A stretch of 64,000 nucleotides of DNA, taken from the NCBI GenBank assembly GCA_026392465.1, contig JAPLCA010000026.1:62001-126000 (forward strand), in the 5' to 3' direction. This DNA is from Propionibacteriales bacterium (GTDB lineage: Bacteria; Actinomycetota; Actinomycetes; Propionibacteriales; Nocardioidaceae). Below, one piece after another: positions 9,551 through 17,664 of this stretch. The notes under the pieces were generated by a model. It searched no databases. It saw nothing but the letters and a program-made list of their open reading frames with translations, and was not told where the DNA came from. The position numbers and the translations under genes were made by a program. The stretch's first letter is position 1. Each line of letters begins with the position of its first letter.

Positions 9551-9592
9551 TCCTGACGAGCCCCTGACGCGTCTTGACGCGATCTTGACGCG
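9551..9592 (-). promoter_or_regulatory. four phased TGACG repeats upstream of kdpF (putative KdpE operator)
   Basis: TGACG starts at plus-strand positions 9554, 9565, 9575 and 9586, spaced 11, 10 and 11 bases; the last three are extended to TGACGCG. They lie about 40-80 bases upstream of the kdpF start, where an activator of the OmpR/PhoB family would bind. The repeats read away from kdpF, and no clear -10 element is visible between them and the gene. The role is inferred from position, period and the second copy of the array after kdpE. Confidence 0.6.
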
Positions 9593-9644
9593 CCGCCCGA
9601 CCGACGGACCCGCGGGCGTCGCGGCCGACGGACCGCAGCCCCGG

Positions 9645-10907
9645 TCAGAGGGCGCCGACGTCGGGCGGGGCGTCGCCGAAGTACCGGTGCAGCTGCTCCT
9701 GCCGGTAGCGGGCGGCCCACGCGTCGAGGCGACGCCGCCCGCGCGCGGTGCGGGCGACGAGGCGGTAGAGCACCGTGTTCGCCGCGACCACCTGCACCGT
9801 CGCCCAGGGCAGACGCACCGGCAGGTCGAGCTCACGCATGCTGGCCGTGCCGAGGAAGGGTCGCAGCATGCTGAGCAGCCGCGCCGGCGCGTACCGGCGC
9901 TGCAGCCGGGCGAGACGTCGGAAGTGCAGGTCGGCCTGGGCGTCGACGATGCTGTGGGTGAGCAGACGCCCCGCCTCGGTGAGCCCGTCCTGGCTGCACA
10001 GCACGTGGTAGCCGAAGCGGTGCTGGGCCCGCTCGTCGTCGAAGAGCCACGCGTCGTCGACGCCCAGGAGCCAGCCGACGTACCGCCACAGGTGCATGAC
10101 GGCCCTCGAGTCCTCCCGGCTCACGGGCACGCCCAGCGCACGCACGCCGAGGAGCAGCGTCCCCGAGAACAGCGCGAGCGTGGCCGCCTGGTCGGACTGG
10201 TTGATCGGCTCGCCCCAGTGCCGCCGGTCCCAGCGGGGGTCATCGCGCAGCCGTGCGTTGACGAGCGCGTGCATCAGCCGCACGTGCACCGTGAGCCGCC
10301 AGCCGTCGGCCCACGGGCGCAGCGCTCCCGGCTCCGTGACCGCCATGGTCCAGTGCTGGGTCTCGGCGAGCCGCCTCATCGTCGACGGCCCCGTCAGCCC
10401 ACCGGTCAGGACGAGCAGGTCCGTGGGTCCTCCGAAGCGGTAGCCGCCGATCAGCGACAGCTGCAGCAGCACGTCGCCGGCGTTGCGACCGAGCCGACGG
10501 TAGAACCGGGCCCCCTCCTCGAGCAGCGCGAGGTCGAGCCAGTCCGGCGGCTGCGCCAGCTGCTCGACGAGGTCGCGGAGCACGTCCGGCAGGTCGTCGA
10601 GCTCGCCGCGCAGCGCACGTCGCAGGTGGGCGTGCGTCACGCGGTCCGTGCGACCGGGCGCGCAGAGGGCTGCCACCTCCGCGCCGCGCTCGTCGACCCG
10701 GAGGTAGCCCTCGCCGATGTCGCGCATCAGCGACTCGTCGAGGTCGCGCACCCGGCCGAGGACACGCAGCGGGCGGCCGAGCCTCGCTCCACGCGCCTCG
10801 GCGGCACGGTGCCGCGTCGGGACGGTGCTGGGTGCGGGGAGGTCGGACGGGGGGAGGTCGGACGGGAGGAGGTCGGGGGCCGGGGTCGACGGCCGGAGGC
10901 GTTCCAT
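9645..10907 (-). CDS. MpaB-like oxygenase (DUF2236) family protein
   Basis: 420 residues from ATG 10907; the frame extends further upstream but would run into the divergent regulator gene. After a proline-rich N-terminus of about 30 residues the protein has the all-helical DUF2236 pattern: DLALLEEGARFYRRLGRN, GGYRFGGPTDLLVLTGGL, HVRLMHALVNARLR and MHLWRYVGWLLGVDD. Members related to MpaB and latex-clearing protein are haem-type oxygenases, while many others are uncharacterised, so the substrate is unknown. A TetR regulator is transcribed divergently from a 43-base gap and is the likely regulator. Confidence 0.75.
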   Translation of the reverse strand: MERLRPSTPAPDLLPSDLPPSDLPAPSTVPTRHRAAEARGARLGRPLRVLGRVRDLDESLMRDIGEGYLRVDERGAEVAALCAPGRTDRVTHAHLRRALRGELDDLPDVLRDLVEQLAQPPDWLDLALLEEGARFYRRLGRNAGDVLLQLSLIGGYRFGGPTDLLVLTGGLTGPSTMRRLAETQHWTMAVTEPGALRPWADGWRLTVHVRLMHALVNARLRDDPRWDRRHWGEPINQSDQAATLALFSGTLLLGVRALGVPVSREDSRAVMHLWRYVGWLLGVDDAWLFDDERAQHRFGYHVLCSQDGLTEAGRLLTHSIVDAQADLHFRRLARLQRRYAPARLLSMLRPFLGTASMRELDLPVRLPWATVQVVAANTVLYRLVARTARGRRRLDAWAARYRQEQLHRYFGDAPPDVGAL

Positions 10908-10950
10908 GTCGGCAGCGTGACACGAGTTTTTGCTCGCATACCATTCGCGT
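10908..10950. promoter_or_regulatory. shared control region of the MpaB-like gene and its TetR regulator
   Basis: The 43-base gap is unusually AT-rich for this window. It contains the inverted repeat CATAC-N7-GTATG (10937-10953, reaching the tetR start codon) and CGAG-N6-CTCG (10922-10935). Either could be the TetR operator. The gap is so short that both promoters must overlap it. Confidence 0.4.
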
Positions 10951-11562
10951 ATGAGCGACCTGCCCCGCAGCCTGCGCAAGGAACCGACGCAGGAGCGCTC
11001 GCGCCTGATGGTGGAGCGGATCCTGGAGGCGGCGCGGGCGGTACTGGCGGAGGAGGGCTACGAGCGCGCGAGCACCAATCGCGTCGCCTCGCGTGCCGGC
11101 ATCAGCCCAGGGTCCCTCTACCAGTACTTCCCCGACAAGCAGGCGGTGCTGTCGGGCGTCATCGACCGGTACGCACGCGAGCTCGGCGACGAGCTGACCG
11201 CCGTGCTCGCCGACCGGCTCGACCTGCCCCCGGACGACCTCGTGCGGGCCGCGTACGACGGCCTGCTCGACGTCCTCGAGGAACACCGCGAGTACCTCAG
11301 GCTCGTCACCCGCGAGCTGCCGGTGTCGCGCGTGGCCGGCCACGTCGACGCGGCCGAGCAGCGCGTGGCCGAGCTGGTGGGCGCGTACCTCACCGTCTCC
11401 CGCACCCCGACTCCCTGGCCGCCGGCGGCGACCGCCTGGCTGCTCGTGCGGATGGTCGAGCACCTGGCGGTCGACTACGTGCTCCAGCGTCCGGAGCTCG
11501 ACCGTGACGTCTTCGTCGACGAGCTGGTGCATCTCACGCAGGCGCACCTCGTCCGCCCGTGA
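10951..11562 (+). CDS. TetR/AcrR-family transcriptional regulator
   Basis: 203 residues from ATG 10951; an upstream in-frame TTG at 10930 is less likely. N-terminal TetR helix-turn-helix at about residues 18-64 (RILEAARAVLAEEGYERAST, VASRAGISPGSLYQYFPDKQ). The C-terminal ligand domain is divergent, as usual. It is divergent to the MpaB-like oxygenase and shares a 43-base control region with it, so autoregulation plus control of that gene is likely. Confidence 0.88.
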   Translation: MSDLPRSLRKEPTQERSRLMVERILEAARAVLAEEGYERASTNRVASRAGISPGSLYQYFPDKQAVLSGVIDRYARELGDELTAVLADRLDLPPDDLVRAAYDGLLDVLEEHREYLRLVTRELPVSRVAGHVDAAEQRVAELVGAYLTVSRTPTPWPPAATAWLLVRMVEHLAVDYVLQRPELDRDVFVDELVHLTQAHLVRP

Positions 11563-11620
11563 CGGGGGTGCGAGTCGGCACGCACGGCGCGCTCGACGGG
11601 TGCCGCGAGGACGGTCGGCG

Positions 11621-12724
11621 TCAGGCGGACAGACGCGCCACGGCAGCGGCCACGCGCTCGTCCGTGGCCGTGAACGCGACGCGCACGTGCTGCGCACCGC
11701 GCTCGCCGTAGAAGTCGCCCGGCGCCACGAGGATGCCCCGCTCGGCGAGCCAGGCGACGGTCTCGCGACAGCCCTCGCCGCGCGTGGCCCACAGGTACAG
11801 CGAGCCCTCGGAGTGGGTGATGGTGAAGCCGGCCGACTCCAGCGCACGGCGCAGGGCGACGCGACGCTCCGCGTAGCGACGACGCTGCAGCACGACGTGC
11901 TCGTCGTCGGCGATGGCGGCGGCGAACGCCTGCTGCACGGGGGTCGGGAGCATGAACCCGAGGTGCTTGCGCACGGCCAGCAGCTCGGCGACGACCGACG
12001 CGTCGCCCGCCACGAACCCGGCACGGTAGCCCGCGAGGTTCGAGCGCTTCGACGTCGAGTGCACGGCGAGCAGGCCGTCGTGGCTGCCCTCGCAGACGTC
12101 GGGGTGCAGGACGGAGACGGGCTCGCGCTCCCAGCCGAAGTCGGCGTAGCACTCGTCGGAGACCAGGAGCGCCCCCCGCTCGCGGCACCAGCGGACGACC
12201 TCGCGCAGGTGCTCGGCCGACAGCACCTCGCCGTGCGGGTTCGCCGGGGAGTTCACGTAGACGAGCGCCGGCACGTCGGTGAGACCGTCGGCGACCGGGT
12301 CGCCGAGCACGACCCGGGCCCCGGCGTAGCGGGCCCCGACCTCGTAGGTGGGGTACGCGAGGGACGGCAGCACGACGGTGTCGGCCGGTCCGAGCGCGAG
12401 CTGCGACGGCAGGTTGGCGATGAGCTCCTTGGAACCGACCGTGAGGAGCACCTGGTCGACGCCGAGGCCGGTGACCCCGAGACGGCGTGCGAGCCAGTCG
12501 ACGGCCGCCTGGCGCACGGCCTCGGGGGCCGCCACCGTCGGGTAGCCCGGGGCGTCCGAGGCCGCGGCCAGCGCCTCGCGGGCGACCGCCGGCGTGGGGT
12601 CGACCGGCGTCCCGATGGAGAGGTCGACGATGCCGTCGGGGTGCGCGTGGGCGCGCTGCTTCGCGGCCGCGAGGGTGTCCCACGGGAAGTCGGGGAAGCG
12701 GGAGGAGAGACGGGGTCGGTCCAT
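11621..12724 (-). CDS. dapC: succinyldiaminopimelate transaminase (DapC-type, PLP)
   Basis: 367 residues, ATG start. Fold-type I aminotransferase: substrate/cofactor blocks LSIGTPVDPTP, YPTVAAPEAVRQA, the NSPANPHGEV asparagine and the SDECYADFGWE aspartate/tyrosine. The PLP lysine lies in STSKRSNLAGYRAGF, and a late arginine in HVRVAFTATDERV binds the carboxylate. It lies just downstream of the ferredoxin gene on the same strand, the arrangement in which actinobacterial DapC is usually found. It catalyses the glutamate-dependent amination step of lysine/diaminopimelate biosynthesis. Confidence 0.88.
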   Translation of the reverse strand: MDRPRLSSRFPDFPWDTLAAAKQRAHAHPDGIVDLSIGTPVDPTPAVAREALAAASDAPGYPTVAAPEAVRQAAVDWLARRLGVTGLGVDQVLLTVGSKELIANLPSQLALGPADTVVLPSLAYPTYEVGARYAGARVVLGDPVADGLTDVPALVYVNSPANPHGEVLSAEHLREVVRWCRERGALLVSDECYADFGWEREPVSVLHPDVCEGSHDGLLAVHSTSKRSNLAGYRAGFVAGDASVVAELLAVRKHLGFMLPTPVQQAFAAAIADDEHVVLQRRRYAERRVALRRALESAGFTITHSEGSLYLWATRGEGCRETVAWLAERGILVAPGDFYGERGAQHVRVAFTATDERVAAAVARLSA

Positions 12725-12759
12725 CAGGACGCTCCTTCGCGGGTGGCCTCGGGGGTGGC

Positions 12760-12777
12760 GGGCCGACGGTGCGGCCC
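12760..12777 (-). terminator. stem-loop between ferredoxin and dapC
   Basis: GGGCCG-N6-CGGCCC forms a perfect 6-bp GC stem in the 58-base gap. No U-run follows. It could attenuate read-through from the ferredoxin gene into dapC or only be a processing hairpin. Confidence 0.35.
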
Positions 12778-12782
12778 GGCCG

Positions 12783-13106
12783 TCACTCCTGGTTCTGCGG
12801 GGGAAGTGCGGCGATGAAGGCGTGGTCCTTGTCGATCACGCCCATCTTCGCGGCACCGCCCGGCGAACCGAGGTCGTCGAAGAAGTTCACGTTCGCGTCG
12901 TAGTACTCCTTCCACTCCGACGGGGTGTCGTCCTCGTAGAAGATGGCCTCGACCGGGCACACCGGCTCGCAGGCACCGCAGTCGACGCACTCGTCGGGGT
13001 GGATGTAGAGCATCCGCTTGCCCTCGTAGATGCAGTCGACGGGACACTCGTCCACGCATGCGCGGTCCTTGACGTCCACACACGGCTGGGCGATCACGTA
13101 GGTCAC
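12783..13106 (-). CDS. fdxA: seven-iron ferredoxin FdxA
   Basis: 107 residues, GTG 13106 with AAGGAG six bases upstream. Cysteines C9, C17 and C50 fit the [3Fe-4S] cluster; C21, C40, C43 and C46 fit the [4Fe-4S] cluster; the pattern is that of Azotobacter-type 7Fe ferredoxins (CVDECPVDC and CVDCGACEPVCP). The C-terminal extension with WKEYYDANVNFFDDLGSPGGA is typical of actinobacterial FdxA. Cytosolic electron carrier. It precedes dapC and probably shares a transcript with it. Confidence 0.93.
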   Translation of the reverse strand: MTYVIAQPCVDVKDRACVDECPVDCIYEGKRMLYIHPDECVDCGACEPVCPVEAIFYEDDTPSEWKEYYDANVNFFDDLGSPGGAAKMGVIDKDHAFIAALPPQNQE

Positions 13107-13191
13107 GACGGCTCCTTCGACGGCAACGCTGGTCCGCCCTGGTCGGCGGCGGACCGTCCCAGTATCCCGCCTGCTCGACGGGGCGCCGTAC

Positions 13192-13205
13192 TGAGGTATG
13201 CCTCA
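13192..13205. promoter_or_regulatory. palindrome upstream of the GNAT gene
   Basis: TGAGGTATGCCTCA has matching 5-base arms around TATG and sits 16 bases before the GNAT start, in the gap shared with fdxA. It overlaps any GNAT promoter, so an operator is possible. No known consensus is recognised. Confidence 0.3.
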
Positions 13206-13220
13206 TGAGACGGTGGCGTC

Positions 13221-14165
13221 GTGGCAGACCACCAGGACCTCCTCGGCCGACGGGTGACCGTGCGGCACCGGCTCGCCGACGGGAGCGCCACCGACGTCGT
13301 CGGCCGGGTCGTCGCGGTCGACGCAGCGGGCCTGGTCGTGCAGCGTCGCGACGGGTCCGAGACGTCCGTGGCCGCCGACCGGGTGGTCGCGCTCAAGGTG
13401 GTCCCCCTGCGCCCCGCCCGCAGCCGACGCGCGTCCGACGTCGACGTGGACGAGCTCGTCCGGGTCACCTCGCGCGGCTGGCCCGCCCCGGAGTCGGTGC
13501 CGCTCGGCGAGTGGGAGCTGCGGGCCGCGGGGGCCTTCACGGGCCGCGCGAACTCCGTCGCCGTCGTCGGCGACCCTGGTGTGCCCGACGCCGAGGCGTT
13601 CGCCGCCGTGCTCGACTTCTACACGTCCCGGGGCCTGGAGCCGCAGGCGCAGGTCGTCGTCGACTCCGCCTGGGAGCGCCGCTTCCTCGCCGCGGGCTGG
13701 ACGCCGCGCACCGACTACCTCGGCGGCGCCGTCGTGCAGGTGGCCGACCTCCCGGACGCCCCGCAGCCGGACGACCGGGCGACCGTGACGGCACGGGCGT
13801 CGGACGCCTGGCTGTCCCGCTACGGCCGGGTCGACGACGTCGAGGCCGCACGGCGGGTGCTCGAGGGACCCCGCACCGTCGGCTTCGTCGAGCTCGTCGA
13901 CGACGGTGTCCCGGCCGCAGCCGTCGGACGGGTCGTGGTGACCGGCGAGTGGGCCGGCGTGGCCGCCGTCGAGACGCTGCCCGCGCACCGCAGACGCGGC
14001 CTCGCCGACGCCGTCGTGCGCACCAGCCTCGCGTGGGCGCACGAGCGCGGCGCCACCCGGGTCTACCTGCAGACCATGCCCGACAACCACGCGGCGCTGG
14101 CCCTGTACGCCCCGCACGGCTTCGTCACGCACCACCGGTACCGCTACCTCGTGCCCGCCTCCTGA
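13221..14165 (+). CDS. GNAT-family acetyltransferase with N-terminal SH3-like domain
   Basis: 314 residues, GTG start. The first 65 residues form a small beta domain (RRVTVRHRLADGSATDVVGR, VVAVDAAGLVV) like the N-terminal part of mycobacterial Rv0428c. The C-terminal GNAT domain at about residues 190-310 contains the acetyl-CoA loop VETLPAHRRRGLADAVV and the YLQTMPDNHAALALYAPHGF signature. A target substrate cannot be deduced. Divergent from fdxA and convergent with the nuclease gene. Confidence 0.85.
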   Translation: MADHQDLLGRRVTVRHRLADGSATDVVGRVVAVDAAGLVVQRRDGSETSVAADRVVALKVVPLRPARSRRASDVDVDELVRVTSRGWPAPESVPLGEWELRAAGAFTGRANSVAVVGDPGVPDAEAFAAVLDFYTSRGLEPQAQVVVDSAWERRFLAAGWTPRTDYLGGAVVQVADLPDAPQPDDRATVTARASDAWLSRYGRVDDVEAARRVLEGPRTVGFVELVDDGVPAAAVGRVVVTGEWAGVAAVETLPAHRRRGLADAVVRTSLAWAHERGATRVYLQTMPDNHAALALYAPHGFVTHHRYRYLVPAS

Positions 14166-14228
14166 GCTCCGCGGGCCGGTCCGGAGCGACCGGCCGGGCC
14201 GGCCCCCGCGCAGACGCGACCCGCTCGC

Positions 14229-14267
14229 CCGGCTCCCGGCACCCCACGAGGAGGTGACGGGAGCCGG
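14229..14267. terminator. bidirectional stem-loop between convergent genes
   Basis: CCGGCTCCCG (14229-14238) and CGGGAGCCGG (14258-14267) are perfect inverted 10-mers around a 19-base loop. They sit between the ends of the GNAT gene and the secreted nuclease gene, which converge here, so a shared terminator is the likely role. There is no poly-U tail. Confidence 0.6.
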
Positions 14268-14278
14268 ACGGGCGGACG

Positions 14279-17200
14279 TCAGCGCCGGACGACGCGGATG
14301 GTCAGCGGAGCCGTGGCCGACCCGGTGCGACGGTCACCGAGGTACTCCACGGTGAGCCGCTTGGTGCCGCTGCTGCGCATCGGACGCAGGCGCACCTCGG
14401 CGACACCGTCGCGCACCGTCGCCGCGCCGAGGACCGTCGAGCCGATCCGCACGCGCACGGTGCCACCGTCGGGCCGGAAGCCGTCGGCACTCACCCGGAC
14501 CGGGACGACGGCCCGGGTGCGGCCGACGACGACCTTCCCGCGCGGCGCCGAGGCGCGCACGGTCGACCTGGCCTTGGTCACGGTGTGCTCCACCATCACG
14601 TCGTCGGGCTCGACCCCGTCGTTGCCGGCGTAGAAGACCCCCAGCCGGTGGGTGCCGGGCTCGAGCGCCGTGCCGTCGATGCGCACCTGCGCAGCGCCGG
14701 CGCGCAGCGAGCCGCGGCCGACGACCGTCGAGCCGGACACCACGTAGACCAGTCCCGACGCGGCTGGGTCGGCGGTGACCTCCAGCGTGGCGTCCGTCCC
14801 GAACGGGGTGGACCCGATGGTGGCGGCGAGGTCGGCCTCGGCCTTGAGCACCGTGATCCGGTACTCGCCCTCGAGCGCGCGGGTCTCGGTGTCGCCGGCG
14901 TACTCGACGCGCAGCACGTGCGTGCCGACACCGAGGTCCGTGGTGTCGAGCGGGATCGTCGCGCGGCCGCCGTCCAGGGTGGCCGTGCCGAGCTCGGTGT
15001 CACCGTCGCGCAGCGTCACCGTGCCCGTGGGCACGACGCCCTCGAGCGAGGAGCGGACCTGAACGTCGACGTCGACCTCTCCGCCGAGGCGGCGGCTGCG
15101 GGGTCCGTCCACGACCACCTCGCCGTCGACCGGGGCGACGTCGAAGCCGACGAGCGTCGGGTCGTGGTCGCTGGAGCGGAACGGCGAGTCGTCGTAGAGG
15201 TTGGTGACGTTGTAGTTGAACCGGCTGTACTCGCGGGCGATCGCCTCGGGGGCGTTGATGCGCCACACGTCGGCGTCGCGGACCCGGCGTGCCGCCGAGG
15301 GCGAGGCGAAGACGTGGTCGAGCGAGCCGAGCAGGCCGCCGAACTGGTAGGTGTCCTCGTCGCTGAGCTCGTCGGTGACGTTCGTGAACCCGGCCTCCTC
15401 CAGGACCACCATCGGGTCCTCCTTGGCGTAGGAGTTGAAGTCGCCCGCCAGGAGCACGCGGTCGGTCCCGGTGGCCTTCTCGACCTCCTCGGTGAACGCC
15501 ACCAGGGCGCGTGCCTGACGGATGCGGTCGGGGTTGGACGCCCCCTGGCCGTCGCGCTGGTCGGCGTTCTCCCCGGTGCCCGAGCCCTTGGACTTGAAGT
15601 GGTTGGCGATCACCACGAAGTCGCTGCCGGCCACGCCCTTGGCGCGGAACTCCTGCGCGAGCGGGGCGCGGGCGTTGCTGAACGCGGCGTCGTCGGCGAT
15701 GCGGGCCTCACCGGCCGTCTCCACGGTCGCGGTGCGGTAGATGAACGCCGGACGGATCACGTCCTCGCCCGTGCGGGGGACGACGCTCGGCGAGGCCGCT
15801 CCGGCCCAGGTCCCGGCGCCTGCGTCGGCGTTGAGCGCCTCGACGAGCGTCGTCAGCGCCGTGTCGCGAGGCTGGCCCAAGGTCGCGGAGTTCTCCAGCT
15901 CCTGCAGGGACACGACGTCGGCGTCGAGGGCGTTGATCGCCTTGACGATCTTGACCTGCTGGCGCGCCAGGCTGGCGTCGTTCGCCGCACCGCGCGGACC
16001 GTTGTTGGTGCACGTGTTGTTCGTGATCGGCGTGCCGGTGCGGTCGGTGTAGTAGGTGCAGGTCCCGCGGCCGGAGGCGACGTACTTCTCGCCGGTGGTC
16101 GGGAAGTAGTTCAGCACGTTGAAGGACGCCAGCTTCAGCTCGCCCTTCACGGGCTCGGGCGTGCGCTCCTGCGCGCGCGTCGCGCCGAAGGTGGCCGGTG
16201 CGTCGGCGACCCCGGTGAGGCGGGTCGTGGGCTGCAGCTTCCAGCCGAAGCGGAAGTCCAGCACCACGGGGGCCACGAAGGTCGCCGGAGCTCCCTGCCG
16301 GACCTCGTTGTCGGCGGTCAGCCACGGGAGCGGCACGTCCTTGCTGCCGTTGACGTAGTTGACGCTCGCGCCGTCGTCCAGGGTGACCAGCCGGCGGGCG
16401 TTGTCGGCCACCAGGTCGGTGTAGGCCTGGGTGCGCGGACGGACGACGTCGGTCGGCTGGCGCAGCGGCTCCGCGCCGGCTGCGAGACCCACCTCACCGA
16501 AGGAGTTCGTCGCGAAGTTGTTGGTGACCGTGTACCTGCCCTGCGGTGCCAGGAGCATGCCCTCGAGCGACTCACGCTGCGCCTCGTCCAGGGGGAACGT
16601 GACCTGGGCGGCCTTCGGGGCGACGGCGGGCTCGGTGAGCACGCTCCAGCCCCCGGCCGGGACGGCCAGCTGGGTCAGCCCGCTGCTCTCCTGCACGGTG
16701 CCCGTCACCTGCAGGTGGTCCCCGATCTCGACGTCGTCGGCCAGGGCGGCCGAGGCGACGAACAGCCCGGTGGAGGCCCGGTGAGTCGCGAGGTCGACGT
16801 CGCCGGTGCCCTCGGTCTGCAGGTAGGCACCGTCGAAGCCACCGTCGGGGTAGACCGCGGTCACGACGCCGCGAGTGGTGGCCCGCTGGCCGACGACCGG
16901 GCTGGCGGACCCCGTGCCCTGGATCTCCGCGATCGGGACGACGGGCGTCGGCTCCACCGGCGCGGGCGCGGTGTCGCACGCCGTGCCGCAGGCGGTGGGC
17001 GTGGGCGTGACGGCCGTGAGATCGGCCTTGTTGTCGTTCGTGTCGGCGCCACCGGTGCGCCCGACGGCGGAGGTGAGGCCCGTCCCGGACGCCGGTGCCG
17101 AGCCCTCGAACGTGAGGGAGCTGCCGTACCCCACGAGGTCGACCACCGACGCGTCCGCGAGCACGGCGGACGGGGCCCCGGTGAGCGGCGTCGCGGAGCG

Positions 17201-17623
17201 CGAGAGCGCGATCGTCCCACCGCCGCCTGCGAAGGCCACGGTCGAGGAGACGTCGGGGTCCGGGAGGTTCGCACCCGGGTTGGTGGAGGCGTTGTTGCTG
17301 TTGGCTCCCACCAGCAGCGTGCCGCCGGCGGGGACCGTGTGGTCACCGAGCGGGATCACGCCCGTGAAGCCGGCCGAGCTGCTCGCCGAGCGGTACTGGA
17401 CGGACCAGCCCGCGACGTCGACGGCCTTGGCTGTCGGGTTGTGCACCTCGACGTACTTGTTCTTGAACGACGCCCCGCTGGACCCGCCGTTGACGTAGAC
17501 CTCGTCGATCACGAGGTGGTCGGCCGGCACCGCCTGGGCTGCCGGCGCTGCGGCGAGCGCGCCGGCGGCCAGGCCGCCGGCCAGGGCGAGCCGCAGTGCA
17601 CGCGAGAAGGGTGATCTGGACAC
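14279..17623 (-). CDS. secreted ExeM/NucH-type endonuclease with lamin-tail and Ig-like domains
   Basis: 1114 residues, GTG 17623. Sec signal peptide at residues 1-31, ending AAPAAQA. Then a lamin-tail domain at about 33-150 (VYVNGGSSGASFKNKYVEVHN), an OB-fold segment at about 225-315, and the endonuclease/exonuclease/phosphatase domain at about 490-830. Catalytic features: FNVLNYF, SLQELEN, ANHFKSKG, AGDFNSYAKEDP and the SSDHDPTLVG histidine. The remaining ~280 residues are Ig-like repeats ending in an IRVVRR beta strand; no LPxTG or other anchor is seen. The family comprises extracellular DNases. It lies 41 bases after the secreted 5'-nucleotidase gene on the same strand and is likely co-transcribed. 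Confidence 0.88.
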   Translation of the reverse strand: MSRSPFSRALRLALAGGLAAGALAAAPAAQAVPADHLVIDEVYVNGGSSGASFKNKYVEVHNPTAKAVDVAGWSVQYRSASSSAGFTGVIPLGDHTVPAGGTLLVGANSNNASTNPGANLPDPDVSSTVAFAGGGGTIALSRSATPLTGAPSAVLADASVVDLVGYGSSLTFEGSAPASGTGLTSAVGRTGGADTNDNKADLTAVTPTPTACGTACDTAPAPVEPTPVVPIAEIQGTGSASPVVGQRATTRGVVTAVYPDGGFDGAYLQTEGTGDVDLATHRASTGLFVASAALADDVEIGDHLQVTGTVQESSGLTQLAVPAGGWSVLTEPAVAPKAAQVTFPLDEAQRESLEGMLLAPQGRYTVTNNFATNSFGEVGLAAGAEPLRQPTDVVRPRTQAYTDLVADNARRLVTLDDGASVNYVNGSKDVPLPWLTADNEVRQGAPATFVAPVVLDFRFGWKLQPTTRLTGVADAPATFGATRAQERTPEPVKGELKLASFNVLNYFPTTGEKYVASGRGTCTYYTDRTGTPITNNTCTNNGPRGAANDASLARQQVKIVKAINALDADVVSLQELENSATLGQPRDTALTTLVEALNADAGAGTWAGAASPSVVPRTGEDVIRPAFIYRTATVETAGEARIADDAAFSNARAPLAQEFRAKGVAGSDFVVIANHFKSKGSGTGENADQRDGQGASNPDRIRQARALVAFTEEVEKATGTDRVLLAGDFNSYAKEDPMVVLEEAGFTNVTDELSDEDTYQFGGLLGSLDHVFASPSAARRVRDADVWRINAPEAIAREYSRFNYNVTNLYDDSPFRSSDHDPTLVGFDVAPVDGEVVVDGPRSRRLGGEVDVDVQVRSSLEGVVPTGTVTLRDGDTELGTATLDGGRATIPLDTTDLGVGTHVLRVEYAGDTETRALEGEYRITVLKAEADLAATIGSTPFGTDATLEVTADPAASGLVYVVSGSTVVGRGSLRAGAAQVRIDGTALEPGTHRLGVFYAGNDGVEPDDVMVEHTVTKARSTVRASAPRGKVVVGRTRAVVPVRVSADGFRPDGGTVRVRIGSTVLGAATVRDGVAEVRLRPMRSSGTKRLTVEYLGDRRTGSATAPLTIRVVRR

Positions 17624-17664
17624 AGGTGTCTCCTGGTTCGAGGGATGCTGACGACGGCCGCCGG

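Noticed and set aside
9551-9592. TGACG repeats as a transposon end or CRE-like site
   Set aside because: Regular helical spacing and position upstream of kdpF fit a response-regulator site better.
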